Part shown: piece after piece, positions 1 through 8,038 of the stretch
Layout of the letters: each line of letters starts with the position of its first letter
Position numbering within the stretch: the stretch's first letter is position 1
Assembly: GCF_005144885.1 (NCBI RefSeq)
Contig: NZ_CP039690.1
Span: forward strand, 5,283,001-5,347,000
DNA from: Phreatobacter stygius
GTDB lineage: Bacteria > Pseudomonadota > Alphaproteobacteria > Rhizobiales > Phreatobacteraceae
Direction: 5' to 3'
Length of the DNA: 64,000 nucleotides
Translations under genes and position numbers: made by a program
Notes under the pieces: model-generated
Databases searched by the model: none
Told to the model about the DNA's origin: nothing
The model's input: the letters and a program-made list of their open reading frames with translations, nothing else

Positions 1-159
1 CTGAGGCCTTGCAGCTCTTGATGGCCCGGGTGTCGCATTGCCGGCCGCCGCCGTCTTGGGCTGCACCGCACCTGAATAGTCCTGGAGAGAGGCGGCGCGC
101 TTTCTCACGCCCTGTGGCTGTTGAGCCGCAGCCGGGCGCTCTGCCTCGGCGTCCTCGGT

Positions 160-504
160 CTATGGCGGTTCCGAGGTCAGATCGAGAGACCGGTAGATGG
201 TCTCGATGGTCCTGATGCAGTCCGCCACGTCATGGCGCGAACCATCGCTCAATGTGCCGAGCAGCCGCAGGCCATGCGAGATGAAGATCGACCTGTCGAA
301 CCGGCCGCTCGCGATCCGCAGACCGTGAAGCCTGAGGCTGACCCGTTCGCCGGCCTCGACGCTGCCCTTGATGGTGCGGCACGCGTCACCGATTGCGTGC
401 AAGCGCGGGATCGGGCCGTCGGCGGGCAGGGGCGTCGCCATGGCGCAGACGAGCCACAGCGAGGCGAGTATTCCGCGGGCCGCGCCGAATTTGCGCAGGT
501 GCAT
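160..504 (-). CDS. Small exported protein, unknown function
   Basis: The 114-residue product begins with a basic stretch (MHLRKFGAARG) followed by a hydrophobic core and small residues up to about residue 29, which looks like a Sec signal peptide. The mature part of about 85 residues has two cysteines (GDACRT and VADCIRT) that could pair in the periplasm. I recognise no family. The gene starts 27 bases after the end of the AraC gene on the same strand, so the two could be cotranscribed. The 159 bases before it in the window hold no gene I can support. Confidence 0.5.
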   Translation of the reverse strand: MHLRKFGAARGILASLWLVCAMATPLPADGPIPRLHAIGDACRTIKGSVEAGERVSLRLHGLRIASGRFDRSIFISHGLRLLGTLSDGSRHDVADCIRTIETIYRSLDLTSEPP

Positions 505-531
505 CGGGCGCGCTCCCGATCGGCGCGCCGG

Positions 532-1575
532 CTACCTGGCGCCGCTGGGTGTCGAGCCGAAGCGGCGGCGAAAGCAGCGGTTGAAATAGGACACGTCGCT
601 GAACCCGCTGATCAGCGCGATCTCGCTGATCCTCATGCGGTCATAACGCCGGTCCGAGAGCATTCGGTGGGTTCGCTGCAGGCGCAGTTCGAGAATGCGC
701 TCGGCGAAACTCAAGCCGGTTTCCTGCAGGAGATCATGGACATATCGAACCGACAGGCCAAGCTCCTGGGCAACGCCCTGGGCCGAGATCGCGGGATCGG
801 CGAAATTGTCGCGCATCTTGGCCAGGATGGCCTGCAGCCTTGCCGCGCGCAGGCCGCGCAGGCCGGCCAGTTCCGCCGTCTCGCCCTTGGCGCCGGTCGC
901 CAGGCCGATCAGATCGACGATCGTCTCGGTGGCATGGGTGATGAGGTCGGGCGAGACGATGGCGGGGCCGGCTTCCAGAAAGCGGCAATAGCGCTTGAGC
1001 AGGGCGAGTGCTTCGTTGTCGGCGCCGATCGGCAAAGCCAGCCTGTCGTCGATATGGGCGAAGGCATCTTCGAGCACGGCGCGCGGGATCACCACATTCA
1101 TCCAGATATTCTTGTCGCCACCGGTCATCTTCAACGGCTCGGAGGCCGAGACCAGGGCTGCTTCGCCACGGCGGACGCTGTAGTCGCGACCGACCTGGGC
1201 GCCGCTCAGGATGGTGTCGCCGCAATTGACCAGCAGGAGATAGCCGTCGCGGCCGTCATCCGCGATATTGCGGGCCTTTCGGGTGGCGTGTTTGATCGTG
1301 CCGGCCATCTGCCCGAGCACCAGCTGGCCGACAGCCGTTGCTTCGATCGTTGCTTCGAACGGCAGGTTGCCGGAAGGTTCGTATTCGACCGACCAGATCT
1401 GCGCGACATGGATGTCTTGCCAGAGTGCGAATCGCGCGCGCTCGTCAAGGTGTTCGGGCAGGTCTTTCGATGAAAAAACGTCCTTTTCGAGCAAGTAATG
1501 CGCCTTTTCTGCCCATGCGTCTTCCGCAAGGATACAGTGTATTTGACCGAAATGCGATTTGTACAGGATGGACAA
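532..1575 (-). CDS. AraC-family transcriptional regulator
   Basis: A 347-residue protein with an N-terminal ligand-sensing half (about residues 30-220, AraC-binding-like, cupin type) and a C-terminal double helix-turn-helix (about 245-347). The second HTH carries the family signature: ISEIALISGFSDVSYFNRCF followed by FGSTPS. It is divergent from the shikimate dehydrogenase gene, with about 280 bases between them. By the usual arrangement of AraC regulators it is the best candidate to activate the quinate/shikimate operon to its right, with a pathway compound as effector. That role is inferred from position only. Confidence 0.88.
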   Translation of the reverse strand: MSILYKSHFGQIHCILAEDAWAEKAHYLLEKDVFSSKDLPEHLDERARFALWQDIHVAQIWSVEYEPSGNLPFEATIEATAVGQLVLGQMAGTIKHATRKARNIADDGRDGYLLLVNCGDTILSGAQVGRDYSVRRGEAALVSASEPLKMTGGDKNIWMNVVIPRAVLEDAFAHIDDRLALPIGADNEALALLKRYCRFLEAGPAIVSPDLITHATETIVDLIGLATGAKGETAELAGLRGLRAARLQAILAKMRDNFADPAISAQGVAQELGLSVRYVHDLLQETGLSFAERILELRLQRTHRMLSDRRYDRMRISEIALISGFSDVSYFNRCFRRRFGSTPSGAR

Positions 1576-1855
1576 TACTTATTCGCTGTAGATCAATTTG
1601 AGTGCGATCCAGGACAAGAGTTTGGCCGGGCTGCATAGGGAGCGGCATCGGCGCGGCGAATCGCGTGTGATGCGTGACTGCGCGGGCCGCGAGGAGATGG
1701 CAGTCGTGGTGCGGCGCCGGTGTCGCTGAGCCAGCTGCAGAAATGAACATCATGTTAGGTATCCCTTCCATGTTGGTCATCGCGTTAAGGGCGATCTCGT
1801 GTCAGCATTCGTCACATCCCGCATCAAGGCGGGAGCGGTTTTCGGAGGCAGGCAG

Positions 1856-2779
1856 GTGGCCAGGCAGGGGGCGGACGCCAGGACGAGACGCGTGCTGATC
1901 GGCCTGCTCGGCGCGCCGATCGCAAGCTCGGCTTCGCCCGCCCTGCATGAGGCCGCGGCACGCGCCGCCGGCATCGAGGCCTTCTATCACCTGATCGAGG
2001 TTGCCGGCGCCGACAAGGCGCGGCTCCGGGCCATTCTGGATGGTGTGCGTCAGGTTGGTTTTGCCGGTATCAACGTCACCTTTCCCTACAAGGAAGCGGT
2101 GGTCGAACTGCTCGACGACCTGGCGCCGGTGGCGAAAGCCATGGGCGCGGTCAACACGGTCGTCGTCCGCGACGGCCGGCTGATCGGCCACAACACCGAC
2201 ACGACCGGCTTCCGGACCGCCTATGACCGGCTGATCGCCGCCTCCGGGCCGAAGGCGGCGCCTGCAACCGTGGCGGTGATCGGCGCCGGCGGTGTCGGCC
2301 GGGCCATTGCCTTCGCGCTCGCCCACAAAGGCGGGCCACGCCTGCGGTTGTTCGACCAGGACCGGGCCAAGGCCGAGGATCTGGCCGGCCGGCTGGGGCG
2401 GAGCGCCCGCGTCGCTGTCGCCGGCTCCATCGAAGCCGCGCTTGACGGTACCGACGGTATCGTCAACGCGACGCCGCTCGGCATGGCGCCGGACAACCGA
2501 AGCCCGGTTCCGGCCGCGCTGATCTCGGCCGGCCATGTGGTCGTCGATGTCGTCTATTCCCCGCTGTTCACGCCGCTTCTGACCGAGGCGCACCGGCGCG
2601 GCGCGCGGATCATGACCGGACGGGATCTGGTCATTCATCAGGCCCTTGACGGCTTCCGGCTGTTCACCGGGCTCGAAGGCTCGGAAAGTGCCATGAGCGG
2701 CGCCTTCGACCGGGTCATGGCGGCGCGCGCAACCTCGCCTTTGACGGCGAGCATTCATGCGGAGACAAAAGCCGGCTGA
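1856..2779 (+). CDS. Shikimate/quinate dehydrogenase (AroE/YdiB type)
   Basis: NAD(P)-dependent oxidoreductase for 3-dehydroshikimate/shikimate or dehydroquinate/quinate. Visible motifs are the substrate-site serines with SPALHEAA near the N terminus, INVTFPYKEAV with the catalytic Lys, GAVNTVV, GHNTDTTGF, the Rossmann loop GAGGVGRAIAFAL and NATPLGM. I chose the GTG at 1856 because GGAGG lies 7 bases upstream; this gives 307 residues, a little above the usual 270-290. An upstream GTG at 1799 would add 19 residues without a comparable ribosome-binding site. It heads a set of importer genes and the QuiC-like gene, so a catabolic role (quinate or shikimate oxidation) fits better than the biosynthetic aroE role. 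Confidence 0.85.
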   Translation: MARQGADARTRRVLIGLLGAPIASSASPALHEAAARAAGIEAFYHLIEVAGADKARLRAILDGVRQVGFAGINVTFPYKEAVVELLDDLAPVAKAMGAVNTVVVRDGRLIGHNTDTTGFRTAYDRLIAASGPKAAPATVAVIGAGGVGRAIAFALAHKGGPRLRLFDQDRAKAEDLAGRLGRSARVAVAGSIEAALDGTDGIVNATPLGMAPDNRSPVPAALISAGHVVVDVVYSPLFTPLLTEAHRRGARIMTGRDLVIHQALDGFRLFTGLEGSESAMSGAFDRVMAARATSPLTASIHAETKAG

Positions 2780-2842
2780 ACTCATAATACGGAAGGAAGT
2801 CCGGTCAACGGACCCGCACAAACCGATGGGAGGAATTGGACC

Positions 2843-4009
2843 ATGACGACATCGATCCTGAAATCCTGGATGGCCGGGCTGGCCATGGCCGCGGCCCTGG
2901 TGCTGCCGGCCGGCGCGCAGCAGACGGTTCGGCTGATCAACGTCTCCGAACTATCCGGCGCCGGCGCCACTGCCGGGACCAACTGGAAGAACGGCATCGA
3001 CCTCGCGGTCAGCCATATCAATGCCCGTGGCGGCATTCTCGGGCGGCAGATCCAGATCGTCCACTACGATACTCAGACCAATCCCGGTGCCTCGCGCGCC
3101 GCCGTCCAGCGCGCCATCGACGAGGACACCTATGCCGTTCTTGGCCCGGTGTTCTCCGGGCCGATTGGCGCCTCGATGCAGATCGCCCAGCGCGCCGAGG
3201 TTGCCCAGATCGTCGGCGGCGAGGCGGCTGGCCTCACCCGCCAGGGCAATCAGTTCATCTTCCGCACCTCGCTGTCGCAGGCAGCCGCCATGCCGAAGAT
3301 CGCGACCTATCTGAAAGAAGTGGTCAAGGCGACCAAGGTGGCGGTGATCTTCGTCAACAACGACTTCGGCAAGGGCGGCCGCGACGCCATCATTCCGGAA
3401 CTCACCAGTCGCGGCATGACGATCGCCGCCGACATCTCGACCGAACAGGGCCAGACCGATTTCGCGGCCGATGCCATCCGCATCAAGAATTCCGGTGCCG
3501 ACGCGGTCTTCGTCTACCTGAACGAGGACGAGAGCGCCCGCTTCCTGCGCGCCGCCCGCCAGCAGGGCATCACCGCGCCGCTGGTCGGCGAGACCACGTT
3601 GCTCGGCCAGAAGGTGATCGAGCTTGCCGGTGACGCCGCCAATGGCGCACGCGGCCATGTCGGCCTTTCCATCGATGCACCGGTGCCGGCCTTCCAGGAA
3701 TTCGGCCGGCAGTTCCGTGAGCGCTTCAACGCCACCCCCGACCATAACGGCCTGAAGGGCTATATGGCGGTGTTCATGATCAAATGGGCGACCGAGAAGA
3801 TGGGGCGCTTCGACAAGAAGGATCTCGCGGCGACGCTGCGTGGCGCCACCATCACGCCGGCCATGGAACCGGGCATCCTGATCACCACCCGCATCGAGCC
3901 GAACGGCGATCTCGACCGCGAAAGCTTCCTCGGCGAGGTGATCAACGGCCGCCAGGTGATCAACGTGACCTTGCCCATGCTCAATCCGGCCGGGCGTCCG
4001 GGCGGCTAA
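2843..4009 (+). CDS. ABC transporter substrate-binding protein, HAAT (Leu/Ile/Val-like) family
   Basis: Periplasmic type I binding protein of 388 residues. A Sec signal peptide ends near PAGAQ (residue 26). The mature protein follows the two-lobe HAAT pattern, with NGIDLAVSHINARGGILGR early in lobe 1 and YAVLGPVFSGPIGAS at the first lobe transition. GGAGG lies ahead of the ATG. It is followed, after a repeat-filled 410-base gap, by two LivHM-type permeases and two LivGF-type ATPases. Beside the shikimate dehydrogenase and QuiC genes, quinate, shikimate or a related hydroaromatic acid is the likely ligand, though the family also binds amino acids and aromatic acids. Confidence 0.88.
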   Translation: MTTSILKSWMAGLAMAAALVLPAGAQQTVRLINVSELSGAGATAGTNWKNGIDLAVSHINARGGILGRQIQIVHYDTQTNPGASRAAVQRAIDEDTYAVLGPVFSGPIGASMQIAQRAEVAQIVGGEAAGLTRQGNQFIFRTSLSQAAAMPKIATYLKEVVKATKVAVIFVNNDFGKGGRDAIIPELTSRGMTIAADISTEQGQTDFAADAIRIKNSGADAVFVYLNEDESARFLRAARQQGITAPLVGETTLLGQKVIELAGDAANGARGHVGLSIDAPVPAFQEFGRQFRERFNATPDHNGLKGYMAVFMIKWATEKMGRFDKKDLAATLRGATITPAMEPGILITTRIEPNGDLDRESFLGEVINGRQVINVTLPMLNPAGRPGG

Positions 4010-4102
4010 GGGCGAGGGGAGGGCCAAGACCCCTGCAGGCAGGCGCCACTCTTACCTCTCCGGGAGGGCACCAGTTCACCTATCCACGAGGGCACCACCT
4101 TC

Positions 4103-4260
4103 ACCTCTCCCCGGCGGGGGGAGGTCGGGCGAAGCCCGGGAGAGGGGGAACGGATCTCGCGGAAGCCGACACTCCGCTTTCGCATGGCCCTTGATCGGCA
4201 AGCGCTCGCCCCCTCTCCCGCCGCTGCGCGGCGACCTCTCCCCGCCGGGGAGAGGTGGGG
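4103..4260. repeat. Paired GC-rich palindromic element, type A (copy 1)
   Basis: Two inverted half-elements. The left half (4103-4147) holds a CCTCTCCCC/GGGGGGAGG hairpin followed by a second hairpin and GGGAGAGGGGG. The right half (4209-4260) repeats this in the opposite orientation, starting CCCCCTCTCCCGCC and ending with an ACCTCTCCCC/GGGGAGAGGT hairpin. It fills the gap between the binding-protein gene and the first permease gene of one operon. A near-identical arrangement occurs at 27186-27345. It is non-coding: reading frames through it run only by chance into the permease gene. Confidence 0.75.
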
Positions 4261-4419
4261 GCGGTGTCGCGACGAGGAGAGGTGCGGTGCCCGGGCGAGA
4301 TGAGGCCGGTAATTCCGGCGCAATTCTGCCCGGTTGCCCGTCGACCGCCTGTTCGCAGACCCATTTTTCGACCCCAGAGGCCCGCTTCCCCGGGCCTCGC
4401 CAACCAAGGCTGTCCCGCC

Positions 4420-5298
4420 ATGGCCGAACTTGTCCAAATCCTCATTGCCGGCCTTGCCACCGGCGCGATCTATGCGCTGGCGGCGATCGGCTTCACCCTG
4501 GTCTGGCAGACCTCGCAGACCATCAATTTCGCCCAGGGCGAGTTCGTCATGCTGCCGGCGATCCTGGTGCTGGTCGGCACCATGACCTTCGGCCTGCCGG
4601 TCTGGCTGGCGCTGATCCTTGGCGCCGCCGCCTTCATCCTGTTGTTCGGTTTCGGCTTCAAGCGCCTGCTGGTCGATCAGATGATCACCCAAGGGGTGCT
4701 GCCGCTGGCCTTTGCCACCATGGCCCTGTCGATCCTGATGAAGGAAAGCGCCAAGGACTTCTTCTCGCCCGAGGCGCAGGTGTTTCCCTCGCTCGCGCCC
4801 GCCGGCAATCTCGAACTCCTCGGCACTGCCATTTCCTGGCAGAACATCCTGGTCATCACCGTGGCCTTCGCTGCGATCGGCCTGTTGCAATGGTTCGTCA
4901 CCCGCACCCGCACCGGCCGGCAGATGCAGGCGACCGCGCAGAACCCCTACGTGGCGCTGCTGCTCGGCATTCCCGTCGACCGGATGATCCTCTACACCTT
5001 CCTGATCAATGCCGGCCTTGCCGCCATGGCGAGCTTCCTGGTCTCGCCGATCTATCTCGCCAAATTCTCCAACGGCGACGTCATCGGCCTCTCGGCCTTC
5101 ATCGCGGCGATCGTCGGCGGCTTCAACCAGGTGCGCGGCGCGCTCTGGGGCGGTCTGCTGGTCGGCGTCGTCGACGCGCTCGCCGCCTCCTATGTCTCGA
5201 CCAGCTATCGCATGGCCGTGCCGCTGGTGCTCCTTGTCATCATCATCCTGGTCAAGCCCGAGGGCCTGTTCGGTTCGAAAGAGGAGCGGCGGGTATGA
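4420..5298 (+). CDS. ABC transporter permease, LivH type
   Basis: Inner-membrane subunit of the HAAT importer, 292 residues with about eight hydrophobic segments. The N terminus MAELVQILIAGLATGAIYA is typical of LivH. The frame stays open upstream to 4255 through the repeat element, but the ATG at 4420 gives the normal family length and N terminus. The C terminus (KPEGLFG) is also typical. Its stop overlaps the next start as ATGA, so LivH and LivM are translationally coupled. Confidence 0.9.
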   Translation: MAELVQILIAGLATGAIYALAAIGFTLVWQTSQTINFAQGEFVMLPAILVLVGTMTFGLPVWLALILGAAAFILLFGFGFKRLLVDQMITQGVLPLAFATMALSILMKESAKDFFSPEAQVFPSLAPAGNLELLGTAISWQNILVITVAFAAIGLLQWFVTRTRTGRQMQATAQNPYVALLLGIPVDRMILYTFLINAGLAAMASFLVSPIYLAKFSNGDVIGLSAFIAAIVGGFNQVRGALWGGLLVGVVDALAASYVSTSYRMAVPLVLLVIIILVKPEGLFGSKEERRV

Positions 5299-6290
5299 GC
5301 GTCATCGACACGTCAGGCCGCCCGGCCTCGAGGCTCGGCGCGCTGGTCGCCGGCATCGACGCGGCGCTGGTCACCCTCCTCGTCGGCGCGCTGGTCCTCT
5401 GGTTCCTGCCGGTCAATATGGGCCGCTACGGCACCTATGTGCTGTCGCTCTGGCTGGTCACCGCGGTCGCCGCCATGGGGCTGAACCTGATCCTCGGCTA
5501 TGCCGGGCTGAAGGCGCTCTGCCAGGCGGCCTTTCTCGGCATCGGCGCCTATACCACCGCGCTCCTGACCAAGGCCGGCGTGCCCTGGATCGCCGCTTTC
5601 GGCCTCTCCGGCCTTGCCTGTTTCCTGGTCGGCATCGTCATCGGCTTTCCGGCCCTGCGTGTGCGCGCCCATTATCTCGGCTTCGTCACGCTGGCCTTCG
5701 CCACCGTCGTCTGGCTGATCATGCGCAACGAGCAATGGCTGACCGGCGGAACCTTCGGTCTGTCCAACATTCCGCGCCCCCAGGTGTTCGGCTGGTCGAC
5801 CGATGGCGCGCTCGCCTTCCACCGCTTCGTCGTCGGCGTCACCCTGGTGCTGGCCCTGGCGCTGTGGTGGCTGGTCAGAAGCCCCTGGGGTCGGGCTTTC
5901 CTGGCGCTGCGCGAGAACCCGGTGCGCGCTGCGAGCCTCGGCATCGACACCCGGCTCTATACGCTGATGGCCTTCGCCATCGGCTCGGCCTATGGCGGCT
6001 TTGCCGGAGCCCTCTATGCGCCCTTGGTCGAGTTCATCGACCCGTCGCCCTTCTCGCTGGCAGCCTCGTTCTTCCTGGTGCTGATGGTGATCTGCGGCGG
6101 CGCCGGCTTCATGGTCGGCCCGTTCATCGGCGCGCTGCTGGCGGTGGCCCTGCCGGAATGGCTGCGTTTCACCGGCGGGCTCTATCTCCTGATCTTCGCG
6201 GCCTCCGTGCTGGTGCTGCTGATCTTGTGCCCCGGCGGCATTCTCGGTCTCGGTGAACGCGCCCTTGCAGCCCTGCGGAGGCGGTCATGA
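5295..6290 (+). CDS. ABC transporter permease, LivM type
   Basis: Second membrane subunit, 331 residues with about ten hydrophobic segments. LivM hallmarks are GLNLILGYAGLKALCQAAF, GIGAYTTALL and the cytoplasmic loop ENPVRAASLGID that contacts the ATPase. The start is the ATG that overlaps the LivH stop (ATGA), and the stop overlaps the next start in the same way. A longer frame open from 4191 runs antiparallel to the repeat and out of frame with LivH and is not real upstream of 5295. Confidence 0.9.
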   Translation: MSVIDTSGRPASRLGALVAGIDAALVTLLVGALVLWFLPVNMGRYGTYVLSLWLVTAVAAMGLNLILGYAGLKALCQAAFLGIGAYTTALLTKAGVPWIAAFGLSGLACFLVGIVIGFPALRVRAHYLGFVTLAFATVVWLIMRNEQWLTGGTFGLSNIPRPQVFGWSTDGALAFHRFVVGVTLVLALALWWLVRSPWGRAFLALRENPVRAASLGIDTRLYTLMAFAIGSAYGGFAGALYAPLVEFIDPSPFSLAASFFLVLMVICGGAGFMVGPFIGALLAVALPEWLRFTGGLYLLIFAASVLVLLILCPGGILGLGERALAALRRRS

Positions 6291-7060
6291 ACACGGCTCT
6301 CCAAAATCCTGTTCTCCAAAACCCCGTCCTTTCCGTCCGCAACATCACGCGCCGGTTCGGCGGCATCACCGCGGTTTCCGATGTCTCCTTCGATGTGGCG
6401 CCTGGCGAAGTGCTCGGCCTGATCGGACCGAACGGCTCGGGCAAGTCGACCTTGTTCAACTGCATCCTCGGCCAGATCGAGCCGAGCGAGGGTGAGGTCG
6501 CACTCGACGGCCAGGCGATCACCGGCTTGCGGCCGTCGGAGGTGAACCGGCGCGGCGTCAGCCGCACCTTCCAGCTTCTGCAGGTGTTCCCGGATCTGAC
6601 GGTCAAGGAGAACCTGATCCTGGCCGGCCAGGAACATGTCGGCTCGCTGTTCACAAGGCTGTTCGGCCCGCGCGACGCGGGTTTGAGCGCCAAGGCGGAG
6701 ACCATGATCGGCTTCTTCCGCCTCGGCCATCTCGCCGGCGAGAAGGCGGGCAGGCTCTCTTACGGCCAGCAGAAGCTGCTCGATGCCGCCATGGCCTTCA
6801 TGGCCGGTCCACGCCTCGTCCTGCTCGACGAGCCGGCCGGCGGCGTCAACCCGACCATGCTGGAGGGATTGAAGGAGCGGCTCGCAGCCTACAACCGCGA
6901 GGTCGGCACGACTTTCGTTGTCATCGAGCACAATATGGAATTCGTCATGAGCCTCTGCACCCGGGTCATCGTGCTGGCCGAAGGCCGCATCATCGCGCAA
7001 GGCAAGCCGGAAGAGGTGCGCCGCGACCAGACCGTCATCGACGCCTATTTGGGAGGCTGA
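6287..7060 (+). CDS. ABC transporter ATP-binding protein, LivG type
   Basis: Cytoplasmic ATPase of 257 residues: Walker A GPNGSGKST (about residues 47-55), Q-loop in SRTFQLLQVF, signature LSYGQQKLLD, Walker B LVLLDEPAGGVNP, and H-loop VIEHNMEFV. The GGVNP after Walker B and the C-terminal extension (QGKPEEVRRDQTVIDAYLGG) are typical of LivG. The ATG overlaps the LivM stop (ATGA). The start is preceded in frame by short near-repeats (LQNPVLQNPVL at residues 5-15). Confidence 0.9.
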   Translation: MNTALQNPVLQNPVLSVRNITRRFGGITAVSDVSFDVAPGEVLGLIGPNGSGKSTLFNCILGQIEPSEGEVALDGQAITGLRPSEVNRRGVSRTFQLLQVFPDLTVKENLILAGQEHVGSLFTRLFGPRDAGLSAKAETMIGFFRLGHLAGEKAGRLSYGQQKLLDAAMAFMAGPRLVLLDEPAGGVNPTMLEGLKERLAAYNREVGTTFVVIEHNMEFVMSLCTRVIVLAEGRIIAQGKPEEVRRDQTVIDAYLGG

Positions 7061-7061
7061 C

Positions 7062-7799
7062 ATGGGTTCGGAAAACGCCGTCCTCACGCTCGACCAGGTG
7101 GTCTCTGGTTATGGCCCGATCACCATTCTGAACGGCACCAGCTTCGCGGTGAAGCCCGGCACCATCACCACGGTGATCGGGCCGAATGGTGCCGGCAAAT
7201 CCACCGTGTTCAAGACCGTGTTCGGGCTGTTGAAGGTGCAGTCCGGCCGCATCCGTTTCGATGGTCAGGATATTACCGGGCTCTACCCGGCAAAGCTCAT
7301 CGCGCGCGGCATCACCTATGTGCCGCAGGGCCGCAACGTCTTCCCGGAGATCTCGGTCAGGCACAATCTGGAGCTCGGCGCCGTCGCCATTCCCGGCGTC
7401 ACCGATCTCGACGGCCGGATCGAGCGCGCCATGGACCGCTTTCCCATGCTGCGCGACAAGGCCGATGCCCAGGCCTCGACGTTGTCGGGCGGCCAGCAGA
7501 AGATCCTCGAGGTCGCCCGCGGCCTGCTGCTCGAGCCGAAACTGGTGCTGATCGACGAGCCCTCCATCGGCCTGTCGCCCCTGATGGTGCAGGAGGTGTT
7601 CCAGATCCTGAAAGACCTGCGCGCGCGGGGCGTCACCATCCTGTTGATCGAGCAGAACGCCAAGAGTGCCTTGTCGATCTCGGATGAGGCGATCGTGCTG
7701 GAGCAGGGCCAGACGCGCATGTACGACACCGCGCAAGCCATCCTGGCGGATCCGCGCGTCGGGCAATTGTTCCTCGGCGGTCATGTCGAGGCGGCGTGA
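7062..7799 (+). CDS. ABC transporter ATP-binding protein, LivF type
   Basis: Second ATPase of the importer, 245 residues: Walker A GPNGAGKST, signature LSGGQQKILE, Walker B LVLIDEPSIGLSP, and H-loop region LIEQNAKSALSI. GLSP after Walker B and VPQGRNVFPEI before the signature are LivF features. GGGAGG precedes the ATG, one base after the LivG stop. The gene completes a five-gene importer (binding protein, H, M, G, F). Confidence 0.9.
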   Translation: MGSENAVLTLDQVVSGYGPITILNGTSFAVKPGTITTVIGPNGAGKSTVFKTVFGLLKVQSGRIRFDGQDITGLYPAKLIARGITYVPQGRNVFPEISVRHNLELGAVAIPGVTDLDGRIERAMDRFPMLRDKADAQASTLSGGQQKILEVARGLLLEPKLVLIDEPSIGLSPLMVQEVFQILKDLRARGVTILLIEQNAKSALSISDEAIVLEQGQTRMYDTAQAILADPRVGQLFLGGHVEAA

Positions 7800-7810
7800 G
7801 GGGGAACTTG

Positions 7811-7975
7811 ACCCTCTCCCGCGTCTGCGCGGGAGAGGGTGGCCGCGGAGCGGCCGGGTGAGGGTCGTTGCGTCAACACGTGCCGTGCATTTCGCCTGGA
7901 AATGAGGGGCCGGCCCTCTTCAGACCCTCACCCGCCGGCTGACGCCGGCACCCTCTCCCGCAAACGGGAGAGGGT
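7811..7975. repeat. Paired palindromic element, type B (copy 1)
   Basis: The left half (7811-7866) is ACCCTCTCCCGCG/CGCGGGAGAGGGT followed by a second GGCCGC hairpin and GGGTGAGGGTC. The right half (7924-7975) is the mirror image: GACCCTCACCCGCCGGC, GCCGGC, then ACCCTCTCCCG with its complement CGGGAGAGGGT. About 57 bases of unrelated sequence separate the halves. It sits between livF and the quiC-like gene inside the presumed operon. The same design occurs at 25715-25876. Confidence 0.75.
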
Positions 7976-8038
7976 TGATCACGTTGCGCTTTTTGCCGTT
8001 GGGGCGAGAGTTCGACAGTCTGCGGGAGATACTCATCC

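Noticed and set aside
121-1473. Long plus-strand reading frame opposite the AraC gene
   Set aside because: The minus strand has clear AraC motifs; the plus frame is a GC-bias mirror rich in Arg, Ala and Gly without motifs.
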